From the NCBI GenBank assembly GCA_902569055.1, contig CACFSU010000007.1, positions 1 to 52,050 on the forward strand: 52,050 bases of DNA. Direction: 5' to 3'. The notes under the pieces were generated by a model. That model was given only the letters and a program-made list of their open reading frames with translations, did no database searches and was not told the DNA's origin. Made by a program: the position numbers and the translations under genes. This document shows, piece after piece, positions 8,486 through 17,655 of this stretch (within the stretch, counting starts at the first letter, position 1; the number at the start of each line of letters is the position of its first letter). This DNA comes from an uncultured Pelagibacteraceae bacterium (lineage in GTDB: Bacteria; Pseudomonadota; Alphaproteobacteria; Pelagibacterales; Pelagibacteraceae).

Positions 8486-11329
8486 TTAATTTAATCCTTT
8501 CAATTGATTAACTATCTTATTGAAACCTGTCGCATTTGAGGCCTTAATCATTAAATAATCATTATTATTTAAATCATTTCTAATCAAATTAATAATTTGA
8601 GATTTATTATTTAAAATTTTCCCTTTTTTAAATTTAGAAATTTTATTAAATATACTAGAAATTCTATTTCCTTTTACAAATACTTTATCAATTTTACTTT
8701 GATTAATTATGGGTACCACAGATTCATGAAGTTTTTTCGAGTGATTTCCAAGTTCTAACATATCCCCAATTAAAAGATATTTTTTTGATTTTTTTGAATC
8801 AATTTTATCAAAATTAAGTATTGCAGATTTAAGGGATAAAGGATTTGAATTATAACTTTCATCAATTAAATTTATACTTTTATTGTTAATTTTAATTTTT
8901 GAAATATCTCCTCTACCTCGAGGTATTTTAAAATTTATAAATAAATCTTTATTTAATCTTAAAATATTAATATAAATACTCATTACTGCTAAAGATGCTA
9001 AAATATTATAAATATTCGTTTGGAAGTTATTAGAAATTAAAAAACATCTATTTATTTTATTTATTTTAATATTTGCTTCAAATTTTTTACCTTTTTTCTT
9101 AATACTAATTAATTTTATGTCTGCTTTTTGACTTTTGACACTAAATGAAATTACATTAAGATTTTTTTTAGTAGCTAAGTTTTTATGAAATTTAAAAAAA
9201 TCATCATCCGCATTTAAAACCATAAAACCGTTAATTTTTGTATTATTAATAATTTCAGCTTTAGCCAAAGCTATATGGTTTATATTTTTGAAATTTTTAG
9301 CATGAGCGTAATTAATGTTTGTGATAACGCTTACATTTGGTTTTATAATTTTTGACAAATAATCTATTTCACCTTTTTTATCCATACCTATTTCTAAAAC
9401 TCCATAATCATCTTTCTGATTTAAATTAAAAAGACTTAAAGGTACTCCATATTTGTTATTATATGATTTTGGAGAAACACTGACTTTTGAAATTTTTCTC
9501 AATGAATTTCCTAATAATTCTTTAAGAGTAGTTTTTCCACTGCTTCCTGTTATGGCAATTATGATAGTATTAATATTTTCTCTAAAAATTTTTGAACTAT
9601 TTGTTAAAAATTTTAATGGATCTTTAGCTTTAATTTGACGTTCAATATTTGAGTTTTTTTGAATTCTATTTACTACAGCCAAGCTTGCTTTTTTTTTCAA
9701 TGATTGCTCCACAAATTTATTTCCATCATTTTTTTTTCCTTTTATTGCAAAAAAAATGTCATTTTTTCTAACCTCTTTAGAGTTAATTCTTGCCATCTTT
9801 AAAGATAAGAAAGGAGATAATTTTTTGTAACCAGATGCCTCTTTAATTATATTCAATTTTAAATTATTAGATAAATTTAAATTCTTCATTTTAATTGCAT
9901 CTAAAATAAATTTTTTATCTGAAAAATAGATTTTTCTTTTACCAATATCTTGAACTTTTTCATGCCCTTTACCTGCAACTAACAAGATATTGCCCGTGCT
10001 TATATTTTTTATTGCTTCTGATATTGCCTTTGCTCTATTTGGAATTTCAATAATTTTTTTTTTGTTTATTCCTTTTTTTATATCTTTTCTAATTTTATCA
10101 GGGTTTTCAAATCTAGGATTGTCATCTGTAAGATATATTTTATCTGAAAAATTCTCAGCTATTTTACCCATTTTTGCTCTTTTATTTTGATCTCTATTTC
10201 CACCACAACCAAACAATAATGAAATTTTTTTATCTGGGAATTGTTCTTTTAAATTTAAAAGACATGTTTTTAAAGCGTCTGGAGTATGCGCATAGTCGAC
10301 AATCACTTTAGATAGATTTTTCAGTTTGCCAATTTTTTGAAATCTACCTTCTACTGATTTAATTTTTGGAATTACTTTTAATATTTTACTTATTTCTATA
10401 TTACTTTGACTAGCAGCAATAATAGCCATTAAAATATTTTTTAATTGAATTTTTCCAATGAGGTTAAAACTTATCTCTTGTATTGATTTTTTATATTTAA
10501 TTTTAAGAATTTGAGACTCTCCTTTAAAAGTATGTGATAAGATATCAAAGTAATTTTTTTTATTATTAAGCGTATAAAGATTTAAACTTTTTTTTAAGGT
10601 AATTTTTTTAATTTTTTTAAACTCAGGTATTTTTTCATCTGTAATAACATTTCCATTTTTTTTGATTAAAGATTCAAACAAATAAAGTTTTGCTTTTAAA
10701 TAATTTTTTAAATTTTTATGATAATCTAAATGATCTTGAGATAAATTTGTAAAAATTCCTGAGTTAAATAACAAACCGTCCAATCTATTTTGCTTAAGGC
10801 CATGACTTGAGGCCTCCATGATAACATTATCTATTTTTTGTTTTTTTAACTTTGTCAAAATTTGACCTAATTTTATTGGATCAATAGTAGTATTAGATAA
10901 ATTTAAATTAGTATTATTTGATTTAACCCCTAAAGTTCCAATTGAAGCTACTTTTTTTTTATTTAATTTTAATATTTGATAATAAAAATCTGCAACTGAT
11001 GATTTTCCATTTGTACCTGTGACAGCTATTAAATTATTTGGTCTTTTATTAAAAATCTTAAAAGAAACTTCTGATAATAATTTTCTAATATTTTTTACAC
11101 GAATAAATAATATTCCATTTAAGAATTTATTTACTTTTCTTTCAGTAACTATAATTTTTGAACCTTTTTTAATTGCTGTTGGTATAAAATTATTACCGTC
11201 ATTATTATTTCCTTTTATAGCAAAAAAAATATGATTTTTTTTTATTTGTTTACTGTCAGAAGAAATGCCTGAAAAAAAAAAACTTTTATAACTTTTATTT
11301 ATATTTTGAAAATAATCTTTTAAAAACAT
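8486..11329 (-). CDS. murE-murF: Bifunctional MurE-MurF fusion (tripeptide synthetase plus D-Ala-D-Ala adding enzyme)
   Basis: A single 947-residue reading frame carries two complete Mur ligases. Residues 1-480 are MurE: P-loop GTNGKS at 105-110, CGGNRDQNKR, and DNPR at 403-406, the motif that selects meso-diaminopimelate. Residues 481-947 are MurF: a second Mur N-terminal region (NDIFFAIKG), P-loop GSSGKTT at 595-601 and ESYNSNP near the C-terminus. There is no stop between them. An in-frame ATG at 9889 could start a separate MurF, but I see no Shine-Dalgarno before it, which favours one polypeptide. It would convert UDP-MurNAc-dipeptide to pentapeptide in two consecutive steps. Confidence 0.95.
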   Translation of the reverse strand: MFLKDYFQNINKSYKSFFFSGISSDSKQIKKNHIFFAIKGNNNDGNNFIPTAIKKGSKIIVTERKVNKFLNGILFIRVKNIRKLLSEVSFKIFNKRPNNLIAVTGTNGKSSVADFYYQILKLNKKKVASIGTLGVKSNNTNLNLSNTTIDPIKLGQILTKLKKQKIDNVIMEASSHGLKQNRLDGLLFNSGIFTNLSQDHLDYHKNLKNYLKAKLYLFESLIKKNGNVITDEKIPEFKKIKKITLKKSLNLYTLNNKKNYFDILSHTFKGESQILKIKYKKSIQEISFNLIGKIQLKNILMAIIAASQSNIEISKILKVIPKIKSVEGRFQKIGKLKNLSKVIVDYAHTPDALKTCLLNLKEQFPDKKISLLFGCGGNRDQNKRAKMGKIAENFSDKIYLTDDNPRFENPDKIRKDIKKGINKKKIIEIPNRAKAISEAIKNISTGNILLVAGKGHEKVQDIGKRKIYFSDKKFILDAIKMKNLNLSNNLKLNIIKEASGYKKLSPFLSLKMARINSKEVRKNDIFFAIKGKKNDGNKFVEQSLKKKASLAVVNRIQKNSNIERQIKAKDPLKFLTNSSKIFRENINTIIIAITGSSGKTTLKELLGNSLRKISKVSVSPKSYNNKYGVPLSLFNLNQKDDYGVLEIGMDKKGEIDYLSKIIKPNVSVITNINYAHAKNFKNINHIALAKAEIINNTKINGFMVLNADDDFFKFHKNLATKKNLNVISFSVKSQKADIKLISIKKKGKKFEANIKINKINRCFLISNNFQTNIYNILASLAVMSIYINILRLNKDLFINFKIPRGRGDISKIKINNKSINLIDESYNSNPLSLKSAILNFDKIDSKKSKKYLLIGDMLELGNHSKKLHESVVPIINQSKIDKVFVKGNRISSIFNKISKFKKGKILNNKSQIINLIRNDLNNNDYLMIKASNATGFNKIVNQLKGLN

Positions 11330-11331
11330 GA

Positions 11332-13017
11332 TTAATTAATTTGTAAATATTTTGTGGCTAAAATAGGCCCAATTTTTTCTATAATTTGTCCAGCTACTTC
11401 AACCGAAGTCCATCCAGCTGTATTAAAAGGTGTGCCTTTGTATTTAATCCCAGAACCATCTCTGTAATGATAAATATATTCACTATTAATTTTTGGCTCA
11501 TCAAGCATGACTACTAAAGAATATTTTGGTTTCGAGATAGGAAAAATAGAAACAAAAGTATTTATTTTATTTCTTGAGTATCCACCAATAGTACTTTTTT
11601 GAGCTGTACCAGTTTTTCCTCCAATCTCATATCCCTCTACATTAGCTAACGATGCTGTTCCTTCTTTTGTCGTTACAATCTTTCTTAGTATTGGAATAAT
11701 TTTATTTGAAACATCTTTTTTTATTACTCTTTCTCGTTTTAAATTTCTATTTACCTTAATTAAAGTTGGATTAATTTGATACCCTCCATTAGCTATAATT
11801 GAATACGCATTTGTTAACTGAAGAATAGTGGTTGTAATTCCATGACCATATGAAACTGTAGCCAATTTACATTTTCCCCAACTAAAAGATACTGGAACCC
11901 CTACTTCTTCAATATCAAAATTGATTGGATTAATTAAATTTAAATCATTAAGAAATATTTTATAATCATTAAGTCCTACTGATTGTCCAATTCTAACAGA
12001 GCCGATGTTACCTGATCTAATAAGAATTTGTTCAGCTGTTAAATCTGATGGTATTTTATTATCGTATTCACTAATAGTATTTTTCCCACATCTAATACTT
12101 TTTTTTAAATTCTTAAATTCAGTTTCAGGTTCAACAGTTCCTTCATTTAATGCGGCCGCAAGTGTAAAAGTTTTAAAAACAGAGCCTAATTCATAAACAC
12201 CTTTTGTTGCTCGATTGATATAATTTATGTCGGTAATTGTATTTCTTTCATTAGGATCAAAGTCTGGTAGAGAAACTATTGAAATAATTTCGCCATTATT
12301 AACATTCATCAATACTGCAGCACTACCGAGTGTTCTAAAAATTTCATTATATTTTAATAATTCTTCTCTAATTAAAAATTGAATATCTTTGTCAACACTT
12401 AATCGAACTGATGTATCATTAATTTTTAATTCTTTATCTAATGATTTTTCAAGTCCGGATATACCTATATTATCATCATCTATTTGACCAATAATATGAC
12501 TAAATAAATTTTTCTGAGGATAAATCCTTCTTAATTTTTCTTCTGACTTAATTGATTTATCTCCAAGTTTCATTAACTTTTCATAGTTTTCTTCAGAAAT
12601 TTTTTTCTCAAACCAAAAAAATTTATTTTTTTTGATATTTAGTTTAACTAGATCATAATTTTTATTTGGAAAAATATATTTTAAATTAAGTATTAATTTT
12701 TTTTGATCAATAATTTCAACAGGATTAATACCTATATCAATTGAGCTAACTGTTTTTGCTAAAAAGGTTCCATTCCTGTCAATAATATCTGCACGTTTAA
12801 TTTGATTCGTTACTTTATACTGATTGATAATTTTTATGTCAGATTTTCTTGAACCCAGATGAATTAAATGAATTGAATATATTAAAGAAATAAAAAAAAA
12901 AATAAAAAATATAAAAGCAACTCTATTAAATTTTATACTTATATTTGATTTATTTTTTCCAAATTGAAATTCATCATTACGTTCCTCCAAAATAAATTTA
13001 GAATTGTTGTTGTACAT
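11332..13017 (-). CDS. ftsI: Septal peptidoglycan transpeptidase FtsI (PBP3)
   Basis: Class B penicillin-binding protein that cross-links septal peptidoglycan with FtsW. The 561 residues comprise a cytoplasmic tail, one membrane helix at about 32-50, a dimerisation domain, and the transpeptidase with all three active-site motifs: SVFK at 279-282, SGN at 335-337 and KTGT at 468-471. Spacing is normal for the family. The gene ends two bases before murEF and starts one base after the ftsL stop. Periplasmic catalytic domain anchored in the inner membrane. Confidence 0.97.
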   Translation of the reverse strand: MYNNNSKFILEERNDEFQFGKNKSNISIKFNRVAFIFFIFFFISLIYSIHLIHLGSRKSDIKIINQYKVTNQIKRADIIDRNGTFLAKTVSSIDIGINPVEIIDQKKLILNLKYIFPNKNYDLVKLNIKKNKFFWFEKKISEENYEKLMKLGDKSIKSEEKLRRIYPQKNLFSHIIGQIDDDNIGISGLEKSLDKELKINDTSVRLSVDKDIQFLIREELLKYNEIFRTLGSAAVLMNVNNGEIISIVSLPDFDPNERNTITDINYINRATKGVYELGSVFKTFTLAAALNEGTVEPETEFKNLKKSIRCGKNTISEYDNKIPSDLTAEQILIRSGNIGSVRIGQSVGLNDYKIFLNDLNLINPINFDIEEVGVPVSFSWGKCKLATVSYGHGITTTILQLTNAYSIIANGGYQINPTLIKVNRNLKRERVIKKDVSNKIIPILRKIVTTKEGTASLANVEGYEIGGKTGTAQKSTIGGYSRNKINTFVSIFPISKPKYSLVVMLDEPKINSEYIYHYRDGSGIKYKGTPFNTAGWTSVEVAGQIIEKIGPILATKYLQIN

Positions 13018-13018
13018 T

Positions 13019-13321
13019 TTAATCTGTTATTTTTAATTTATTTATTAATAATTTATTATTTAAAATTTCAATTTTATTAATCTCATCAATAGATTTTTTT
13101 TGTAAAAAATTTTCAAAATATAATTTTTGATATTCTAATAGTTTTTCGGATGAACTTAGATAATCATACTCTAATTTGGTATCTTTAAATCTATTTTCCA
13201 AAAATCTTATATTTTCTTTTAAAGAATAGATTTCATCATCTACTTTTTTTGTAGAATTTTTAATTAAAGATGTAACAATGATTAATGAAAATATTAGTAT
13301 AAATACAAAGAATTTTTTCAT
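13019..13321 (-). CDS. ftsL: Cell division protein FtsL
   Basis: A 100-residue small bitopic protein: membrane helix at about residues 3-19 followed by a Lys/Glu/Leu-rich coiled coil (about 22-75). FtsL forms a complex with FtsB and FtsQ and helps activate FtsWI. There is almost no conserved sequence in this family, so the call rests on size, topology and location between rsmH and ftsI, its standard place. The ATG overlaps the rsmH stop as ATGA. Confidence 0.8.
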   Translation of the reverse strand: MKKFFVFILIFSLIIVTSLIKNSTKKVDDEIYSLKENIRFLENRFKDTKLEYDYLSSSEKLLEYQKLYFENFLQKKSIDEINKIEILNNKLLINKLKITD

Positions 13322-14328
13322 AATTTAGAACTTAAATTTTCTATTTCTAACAATTCATGAAATTTATCTATAATATCTGTCTCTACTTCATCTATATTTT
13401 TTTTTTTAACTAAATATCTTAATTTAGCTGATCTTGAAGGTGTATTATCTTTAAGCTCCTTTTCAGAGGGAATTATTGGTTTTTTTAAGGGCATTTCAAA
13501 AAAAAATTTCTTTTGTTCTATTTCAGGTTCATATCTAGAAAAACTTTTTTTTTCAGATAAATTTTTAAAAAAATATTTTACAATTTTGTCTTCTAAAGAA
13601 TGAAAAGTTACTACAGCTAAAATCCCATCTTTTTTTAAAATTTTTGCAGAATTAATTAATCCATGAATTAATTCACTTATTTCTTTGTTGACAAATATTC
13701 TTAAGGCTTGAAATACCTTAGTTGCACTGTGTGTCCTAAAGTTTCTTTTTCTTTTTACTTTTTCAATTATCTTAACTAAGTATTCAGTATTAATTTCTTT
13801 TGTATATCTTTCTTTAACAATATGTTTTGAAATTATTTTTGCTTCTTTTTCATCTCCAAAATATTCAAAGATTTTTTTAAGATCTTTTTCATCTAATTTA
13901 TTAATAACATCACTTGCTGAAAAATCATTATATCCCAATTGCATATTAAGCTTACCAATTGAATTGAAGGATAATCCTTTGTAAGGGTCCTTTATCTGTG
14001 TAAAAGAATAACCTAGGTCAAATATAATACCTTTAATATTCTCATTTTTTAATTTTAAATTATCTAATTTACTAAATTTAATATTCTTAAATAAAAAACG
14101 ATCAGTAAATTCATTTTGAATTTTATTAGCAATATTTTGGCTATTTTTGTCTCTATCAAGTCCTACAACCTTAGTATGTTTATATTTTAAAATTTCTTTA
14201 GTATGTCCACCTTGACCAAAAGTACAGTCAATAAATGTGCCACCATGTTGAGGGGAAATAATGCTAATAATTTCTTTTAGCAACACTGGATAATGTTTTG
14301 CAGTATCCGATGCCATGGTGGCTTCCAT
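13318..14328 (-). CDS. rsmH: 16S rRNA (cytosine(1402)-N(4))-methyltransferase
   Basis: SAM-dependent enzyme (MraW) that N4-methylates C1402 in the ribosomal P site. The 336-residue protein shows YPVLLKEII at the N-terminus, the SAM loop [11 protein letters not shown], the catalytic-domain HSLEDKIVK and the C-terminal [12 protein letters not shown] block. The start is either the ATG at 14328 or the ATG at 14316, which has GGAAG upstream; the protein differs by four residues. It lies 18 bases after the ftsZ stop, whereas in the usual dcw order it follows mraZ directly. Confidence 0.96.
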   Translation of the reverse strand: MEATMASDTAKHYPVLLKEIISIISPQHGGTFIDCTFGQGGHTKEILKYKHTKVVGLDRDKNSQNIANKIQNEFTDRFLFKNIKFSKLDNLKLKNENIKGIIFDLGYSFTQIKDPYKGLSFNSIGKLNMQLGYNDFSASDVINKLDEKDLKKIFEYFGDEKEAKIISKHIVKERYTKEINTEYLVKIIEKVKRKRNFRTHSATKVFQALRIFVNKEISELIHGLINSAKILKKDGILAVVTFHSLEDKIVKYFFKNLSEKKSFSRYEPEIEQKKFFFEMPLKKPIIPSEKELKDNTPSRSAKLRYLVKKKNIDEVETDIIDKFHELLEIENLSSKL

Positions 14329-14346
14329 TTATTTTTTTGAAGACCA

Positions 14347-15828
14347 TTAATTTTTTTGTCTTCTTAAAAATGCAGGTATTTCTAGATCATCGTCTTTATC
14401 TTCATTTTCGGATGATAGAAGCTCATCTGAATTAGATGACTCAATATCATTATTAAATAAATCTGGAGCTTGAGAATCTACTCCAAACTCGCTTAAATCA
14501 TTATTTATCACCTCATCATTTTGAGGCTGTTCGCTAGTCATTGCAGCTTCTTCAGTAAATGAAACCTCTTTATCTTTTGAAGTATTCTCTACTATATTCT
14601 CAACATCTTGATTTTTTAATAATTCTTCATGATATTGGTTATTAACTTGATTTATATTATCTTGAACAGTTTGATGACTTATAGTTTCAGGTTCAACTTC
14701 ATTTTCAAGGTTTAATGCATTCGCTCCATGTGAAATAGGGCTAGTATTGCTAGATGCAAAATTAAAAGTTGAACTAGATCCCATATTTGAAAAGTCAGAA
14801 TAACCTGGATTTCTATTTTGAATTCTATGAACCATGTTAATAACCGATTTTGATTCTGGTTGTTGTCCATCTAAGGATGTTGCAACTATTGATACTCTCA
14901 TTTTTCCATCAAGTTCTGAGTCTGTAATTGCGCCAATTATAAGTTCTGCTTCTGGATCTACTTCTTGTCTAACTTTATTCACTGCTTCATCTACTTCAAA
15001 AAGTTTTAGATCTTTGCCGCCTGTAATATTAACTAATAATCCTTTTGCACCTTTTAAAGTATAATCATCAATTAATGGATTACTTACAGCCATATCTGCT
15101 GCTTTAAGCGCTCTACCTTCGCCTTCCGCTTCACCTGTTCCCATCATGGCTTTACCCATAGATGCCATTACTGTTTCAACATCAGCAAAATCTAGGTTTA
15201 TTAAACCTGGTCTAACCATTAAATCAGTTATACTTTGAACACCATGCATTAAAACATTATTTGAAAGATTAAATGACTCTTCAAATGTAGTCTGTTCGTT
15301 AGCAATTTTGAACAAATTCTGATTTGGAATAACAATAATTGTATCAACATGCTTTCTTAGCTCTTCTAATCCTTGCTGTGCTCTTCTCATTCTAGAAGGA
15401 CCTTCATACAAGAAAGGTAAGGTTACAACACCAACAGTTAATATATTTAATTCTTTAGCAGCTCTTGCAATTACATGTGCGGCTCCAGTGCCAGTGCCTC
15501 CACCCATACCAGCAGCAATAAAAATCATGTTTGCTCCTTGCAAAGTATTAATAATTTCATTTAATGACTCATCAGCTGCAGCTTGACCAATATCATGCTT
15601 TGCTCCAGCTCCAAGTCCTTTAGTTAAATTTAAGCCTAATTGAATTTTACTTTTTGCTTTACTTGACTTTAAATCCTGAGCGTCAGTATTTACAGCAATA
15701 AATTCTACTCCTTGAAGATTATTTTGAATCATTTCATTTATTGCATTTCCTCCAGCACCTCCAACTCCCACTACTAATAATCTTGGCTGCAATTCTTTTA
15801 TCTCTGGTGTTTTAAAGTTAATTGTCAT
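14347..15828 (-). CDS. ftsZ: Cell division protein FtsZ
   Basis: Tubulin-like GTPase forming the Z-ring. I start it at the ATG at 15828 ([10 protein letters not shown]), preceded by a strong Shine-Dalgarno AGGGGA; the frame is open 13 codons further up but those lie within mraZ. The 493 residues contain the GTPase domain with GGGTGTG at about 109-115, then an acidic Asn/Glu/Ser-rich linker of roughly 150 residues, and the conserved C-terminal peptide IPAFLRRQ that binds FtsA. It lies 14 bases after mraZ, an unusual position discussed in the findings. Confidence 0.98.
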   Translation of the reverse strand: MTINFKTPEIKELQPRLLVVGVGGAGGNAINEMIQNNLQGVEFIAVNTDAQDLKSSKAKSKIQLGLNLTKGLGAGAKHDIGQAAADESLNEIINTLQGANMIFIAAGMGGGTGTGAAHVIARAAKELNILTVGVVTLPFLYEGPSRMRRAQQGLEELRKHVDTIIVIPNQNLFKIANEQTTFEESFNLSNNVLMHGVQSITDLMVRPGLINLDFADVETVMASMGKAMMGTGEAEGEGRALKAADMAVSNPLIDDYTLKGAKGLLVNITGGKDLKLFEVDEAVNKVRQEVDPEAELIIGAITDSELDGKMRVSIVATSLDGQQPESKSVINMVHRIQNRNPGYSDFSNMGSSSTFNFASSNTSPISHGANALNLENEVEPETISHQTVQDNINQVNNQYHEELLKNQDVENIVENTSKDKEVSFTEEAAMTSEQPQNDEVINNDLSEFGVDSQAPDLFNNDIESSNSDELLSSENEDKDDDLEIPAFLRRQKN

Positions 15829-15842
15829 TTTATTATCCCCTG

Positions 15843-16298
15843 TTATTTGTTTAATTGAAGCTCCCATTTAAGACTTGCACGATTTAAATTTGCTTTTTTT
15901 CTTGCATTGACCTTAAATTTTTCAAATATTGTTGGTTCCCAAATCTGGAATGTTTTTCCTTGTCCAACAAACATCATACTATTTTTAATTTTTGCATGTT
16001 TTAATAATTTTGATGTAAGTAAAATTCTCCCTTCACTATCAAATTGCAAATTAATACTTTCAGATAATATTGAAGTTGCAAAAAAGTCTCTTTTTTCCTC
16101 AAATGGATTAAGAGTATCTATAGAATTAGAAATTTTTTCTATTCTATCTTGAGGCCATGCTTCTATTGATTGATTATTAAATGATGGATAACAAATTACT
16201 CCATTGTATCCTAAATTAGATAAATAAGATCTAAAGCTCGCCGGCACCGACACCCTTCCTTTTTTGTCCAATTTGTTTTCGTAACTTGATAAAAACAT
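15843..16298 (-). CDS. mraZ: Transcriptional regulator MraZ
   Basis: First gene of the dcw operon; a ring-forming DNA-binding protein with two SpoVT/AbrB half-domains. Both signature motifs are visible in the 151 residues: DKKGRVSVP at 11-19 and DSEGRILL at 87-94. In E. coli MraZ represses its own promoter through TGGG repeats; three such boxes lie upstream here (16328-16351). A Shine-Dalgarno-like AAAGGA at 16315-16310 precedes the ATG by 11 bases. Followed by ftsZ rather than rsmH. Confidence 0.96.
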   Translation of the reverse strand: MFLSSYENKLDKKGRVSVPASFRSYLSNLGYNGVICYPSFNNQSIEAWPQDRIEKISNSIDTLNPFEEKRDFFATSILSESINLQFDSEGRILLTSKLLKHAKIKNSMMFVGQGKTFQIWEPTIFEKFKVNARKKANLNRASLKWELQLNK

Positions 16299-16327
16299 AA
16301 ACCATAAATTCCTTTATTCCCCTTATT
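16299..16327 (-). promoter_or_regulatory. mraZ leader with Shine-Dalgarno site and 5' stem-loop
   Basis: On the minus strand the predicted mRNA 5' end can fold into TATTCCC (16335-16329), a 7-base loop, and GGGAATA (16321-16315). This is immediately followed by the AAAGGA ribosome-binding site and the mraZ ATG. The stem partly abuts the ribosome site and could modulate translation or protect the 5' end. Seen in sequence; any function is inference. Confidence 0.45.
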
Positions 16328-16351
16328 TGGGAATATTTGGGATATTATGGG
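16328..16351. promoter_or_regulatory. Candidate MraZ operator: three TGGG boxes at 10-base period
   Basis: On the plus strand TGGG occurs at 16328-16331, 16338-16341 and 16348-16351, exactly one helical turn apart. MraZ of E. coli is known to bind three TGGGN repeats separated by 5 bases, which is the same 10-base period. Here the boxes read as CCCA on the mraZ coding strand and bracket the -10 element, so bound MraZ would occlude RNA polymerase. Confidence 0.8.
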
Positions 16352-16370
16352 TTTTTAAGAATAGAGTCAA
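16342..16370 (-). promoter_or_regulatory. Sigma-70 promoter of the mraZ/dcw operon
   Basis: On the minus strand a -35 TTGACT (16370-16365) and a -10 TAATAT (16347-16342) are separated by exactly 17 bases. Transcription would begin near 16335, about 37 bases before the mraZ ATG. This is the best match to the sigma-70 consensus that I found in the window. The -10 is flanked on both sides by TGGG/CCCA boxes. Confidence 0.8.
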
Positions 16371-16392
16371 TACTTACAATTTATATATTAAT

Positions 16393-16422
16393 TAAAGAAA
16401 ATTGATTCTTTGATAGAATCAA
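16393..16422 (-). terminator. Probable intrinsic terminator of rnpB
   Basis: An 8-base-pair perfect stem (16402-16409 with 16415-16422, loop TTGAT) is followed on the minus strand by TTTTCTTT. It lies about 35 bases beyond the mature 3' end of the RNase P RNA and just before the dcw promoter, separating the two transcription units. The stem is AT-rich, so efficiency is uncertain. Confidence 0.55.
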
Positions 16423-16456
16423 AACGTGAACATTCATGTCAGATATTTTATTAAAA

Positions 16457-16819
16457 ATTTGCCAGATAAACTATAAGCCGGGTTCTGTCATTTAAACTTA
16501 TCATTTGTCTAGGCTCAAGATCACTCTTAAGCTCAAGCAACTAACCCTGATGACTAGCCAAGGATGGCTTTTAGTTTTTCAACAACGTCACCTCTACTTA
16601 GTCTTGCTCCCAGTGGGGTTTTCCAGCGTTCATTGTTACCAATTGAACCGGTGTGCTCTTACCACACCTTTTCACCCTTGCCATGTTATGGCGGTATATT
16701 TTCTGTGGCACTGTCCCTAGGGTTTCCCCCGCCAGGTATTACCTGGCACTGTATCCTTGCGGAGCCCGGACTTTCCTCTTTAACAAACGTTAAAGCGATA
16801 AGTCATTTATCTGGCAAAT
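16457..16819 (-). ncRNA. rnpB: RNase P RNA, bacterial type A
   Basis: The catalytic RNA that trims tRNA 5' leaders. On the minus strand it begins with a P1 strand ATTTGCCAGATAAA that pairs perfectly over 14 bases with the 3' end (16457-16470). Hallmark segments follow in order: GAGGAAAGTCCGGGCTCC (P4 5' half), ACAGTGCC, GGGAAACCC, GACAGTGCCACAGAAA, GTGAAAAGGTG, GTAAGAGCACACCG, and ACAGAACCCGGCTTA (P4 3' half). About 363 nucleotides, normal for type A. The reading frames seen inside it are spurious. Confidence 0.97.
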
Positions 16820-16823
16820 ACAA

Positions 16824-16829
16824 TCTATA
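16824..16829 (-). promoter_or_regulatory. Likely -10 element of the rnpB promoter
   Basis: TATAGA on the minus strand, placing the start near 16817, which agrees with the 5' end expected from the P1 helix. No good -35 sits at 17 bases: TTGAAA is 14 away and TTGTCT 19 away. The promoter occupies the 40-base gap after the amidase gene. Confidence 0.4.
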
Positions 16830-16859
16830 ATTTAATAATCAAATTTCAAGACAAAAATT

Positions 16860-17603
16860 TTATGATTTTAAAAGATTTTTACTTATTAGAAGACTTTCTT
16901 GATCTATTTTACCATTAATTAAACTTTGTCTAAATCTTCTCTGAAATGCACTTATAAGATTTTTTTTTTTATTTTTATATTTTTTTCCAAATATTTTAGA
17001 ATATCCTAAACTATATAAATTATTGAAAAATACTTTTTCTTCTTTTTCAGCTAATTTTAAATTTCTATATCTCTTCAATCTACTTTCTCTTAAATTGTGC
17101 CATTTACATAAATTTTTTGAAGCTAATTTTTTCCATGGAAATTTTTCTCCAGGATCTTTTTTTCGATTTGGAGATATATCTGAATGCCCAAGAACATTTT
17201 GTTTTTTTATTTTATATTTTTTTATTAAATATCTTAATAATTTAATAAGAGAATAAATTTGTTTTGATGAAAATTTTTTATATTTATGATTGTGTCCTGG
17301 GTTACTAATTTCAATGCCAATTGAATATTCATTTAATGATTTTAGTTTTCTCCATGAGGACTCTCCTGCATGCCATGCTTTATATAAGTCTGGCACTAAA
17401 TTTAATAATTCTCCATTGCTCTTAATAAAATAATGTGAACTAACATTTGATTTTGAGTCAGAAAGTTTTTTAATTGCTCTACCTTCTCTTTTCATTCCCG
17501 TGTAGTGTATAATTATAAACTTAATCAATTTTTTAGACCGTTTTGGCAAACTAAAATTAATTGAGTAGTTTCTTGTCAAATTTAAGCCAATTTTTAAGCT
17601 CAT
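16860..17603 (-). CDS. AmpD-type N-acetylmuramoyl-L-alanine amidase with peptidoglycan-binding tail
   Basis: An Amidase_2 family Zn enzyme of 247 residues that cleaves the bond between MurNAc (or anhydro-MurNAc) and L-Ala. By comparison with AmpD the Zn ligands are H33 (IIIHYTG), H140 (GHSD) and D150 (KKDPG), with E98 (GIEIS) and K148 as likely catalytic residues. The last roughly 60 residues (AFQRRFRQ, NGKIDQES) resemble a PG_binding_1 domain. There is no signal peptide, which favours a cytoplasmic role in muropeptide recycling. It is divergent from mlaA with a 52-base spacer. Confidence 0.9.
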   Translation of the reverse strand: MSLKIGLNLTRNYSINFSLPKRSKKLIKFIIIHYTGMKREGRAIKKLSDSKSNVSSHYFIKSNGELLNLVPDLYKAWHAGESSWRKLKSLNEYSIGIEISNPGHNHKYKKFSSKQIYSLIKLLRYLIKKYKIKKQNVLGHSDISPNRKKDPGEKFPWKKLASKNLCKWHNLRESRLKRYRNLKLAEKEEKVFFNNLYSLGYSKIFGKKYKNKKKNLISAFQRRFRQSLINGKIDQESLLISKNLLKS

Positions 17604-17655
17604 TTTTATTAAATAGTTAATTTACTTTAATTTTTTATATAATATAAGAACATCA

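Noticed and set aside
8486-9889. MurE-MurF fusion as an assembly error
   Set aside because: The frame is continuous across the junction with normal codon use and the neighbouring genes fit exactly at both ends, so a missed stop is unlikely.
14305-14328. GCCACCATGG, a perfect eukaryotic Kozak-like context, at the start of rsmH
   Set aside because: Coincidental in a bacterial operon; the flanking genes and codon use match the rest of the window, so no vector or construct is implied.
16505-16830. Two plus-strand reading frames of 71 and 88 codons
   Set aside because: They lie antisense within rnpB, whose conserved RNA segments fully explain the sequence.
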